DNA from: Gracilaria gracilis
Lineage: Eukaryota > Rhodophyta > Florideophyceae > Gracilariales > Gracilariaceae
Assembly: GCA_030374805.1 (NCBI GenBank)
Contig: JARGSG010000229.1
Coordinates: 62,001-126,000, forward strand
DNA: 64,000 nt
Direction of reading: 5' to 3'
Positions 63,457 to 64,000 of the stretch are shown one piece after another. How positions within the stretch are numbered: position 1 is the first letter of the stretch; each line of letters opens with the position of its first letter. Both the position numbers and the translations under genes were made by a program. The notes beneath the pieces are model-generated. The model saw only the letters and a list, made by a program, of their open reading frames with translations. It did no database searches and had not been told where the DNA came from.

Positions 63457-64000
63457 AGGCTGGAAGTAGTGCGCCAGAAACTTCTTTTATTTATGTATTG
63501 CCTAAAAATTGTTGTGCAAGTGTGCTATAGATGATATGAGCTTAATGTATCTTTGTAAATGGGGCACGAGTATGCTCTAAAATACGATATACGCACGGGA
63601 TACACGTTAAACTAATATTGAGCGGACATGATGAAATAGAAGGTAGTGAATGAGAGAGAGGGATACAACGAAGGGAGAGAGTGGAATGGAAGATATGATG
63701 ATGGAGAGGACGAGCACGAAAATGAAAATAAAGAGATGTTAGGTGGCCATGATAAAAATAAAAATAAGGGATTACAAAGACGGACAGACACTAATAGATG
63801 ACGAAGATGAGTCGTTTTAATATATGGCCTGTGTTGGTGGGTGTGTTCTTGGTAGAGGCTTGACACGAAATGTGAACACATGATTTGTTTGAACGGTAAC
63901 GTAAAGAGAATTGAAGAACAAAAATGGGTTAATGTGCATGGGCTGAGGAGAGTTTGTGTATATACACGGAATACACGGTTTAAAATTTGTTCTAAGTACT
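63457..64000. other. Non-coding end of window
   Basis: AT-rich, with a GAGAGA-rich stretch near 63650-63720. No gene recognised. Confidence 0.35.

Overview
This window is eukaryotic, transposon-rich DNA. It contains no bacterial operons, rRNA, tRNA or CRISPR. I recognise Ty3/gypsy LTR retrotransposons with chromodomains, their nested and recombined derivatives, a decayed CACTA/Plavaka-type transposase, and a field of small palindromic repeats. The balanced GC content and long intron-free frames would suit an alga (perhaps a red alga), an oomycete or a fungus, but the sequence does not settle the host.

Layout. (1) 1-7057, minus strand: element A, a gypsy element cut by the window edge. It has a 5' LTR, PBS, gag, protease-RT-RNase H and integrase, and it appears to sit in the 5' leader of element C. 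(2) ~7058-18102, plus strand: element C, with gag, pol and chromodomain, then an antisense cassette of about 1,000 codons, then the 3' LTR. (3) 18103-18722: flank holding the 5' end of a small ORF. (4) 18723-29214, plus strand: element B, complete from LTR to LTR, with 5-bp target duplications (CCCGT). It splits that small ORF, which resumes in frame at 29220. (5) 28364-47547: three nearly identical 6.1-kb units bounded by four LTRs. Each unit carries the 3' half of the split ORF, a 51-bp minisatellite, three perfect hairpins, an LTR fragment with a solo LTR of another family inside it, a CCG-rich block, and an antisense cassette ending at a polypurine tract. (6) 47548-47761: integrase tail of another gypsy element (G). 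(7) 47762-58130, minus strand: element D, a second, inverted and 5'-truncated copy of the C family. (8) 58131-60293: decayed Plavaka-like transposase. (9) 60294-64000: non-coding DNA with about ten copies of a ~70-bp palindrome.

Main result. The C/D family and the B/F family each carry an antisense ORF between the end of pol and the polypurine tract. The predicted antisense proteins share motifs in the same order, which suggests one conserved antisense gene module. The frames in C and D are broken at different positions, so together they point to an ancestral product of about 1,000 residues. In C it includes a predicted membrane segment. I recognise no known family for it.

The tandem array is best explained by unequal crossing-over between the 3' LTR of B and the 3' LTR of a neighbouring non-autonomous relative (F). 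LTR1 is B-type throughout, LTR2 and LTR3 are F-left/B-right hybrids, and LTR4 is F-type throughout. Nearly every retroelement ORF here is broken by stops, frameshifts or active-site changes, so the elements look inactive as they stand.
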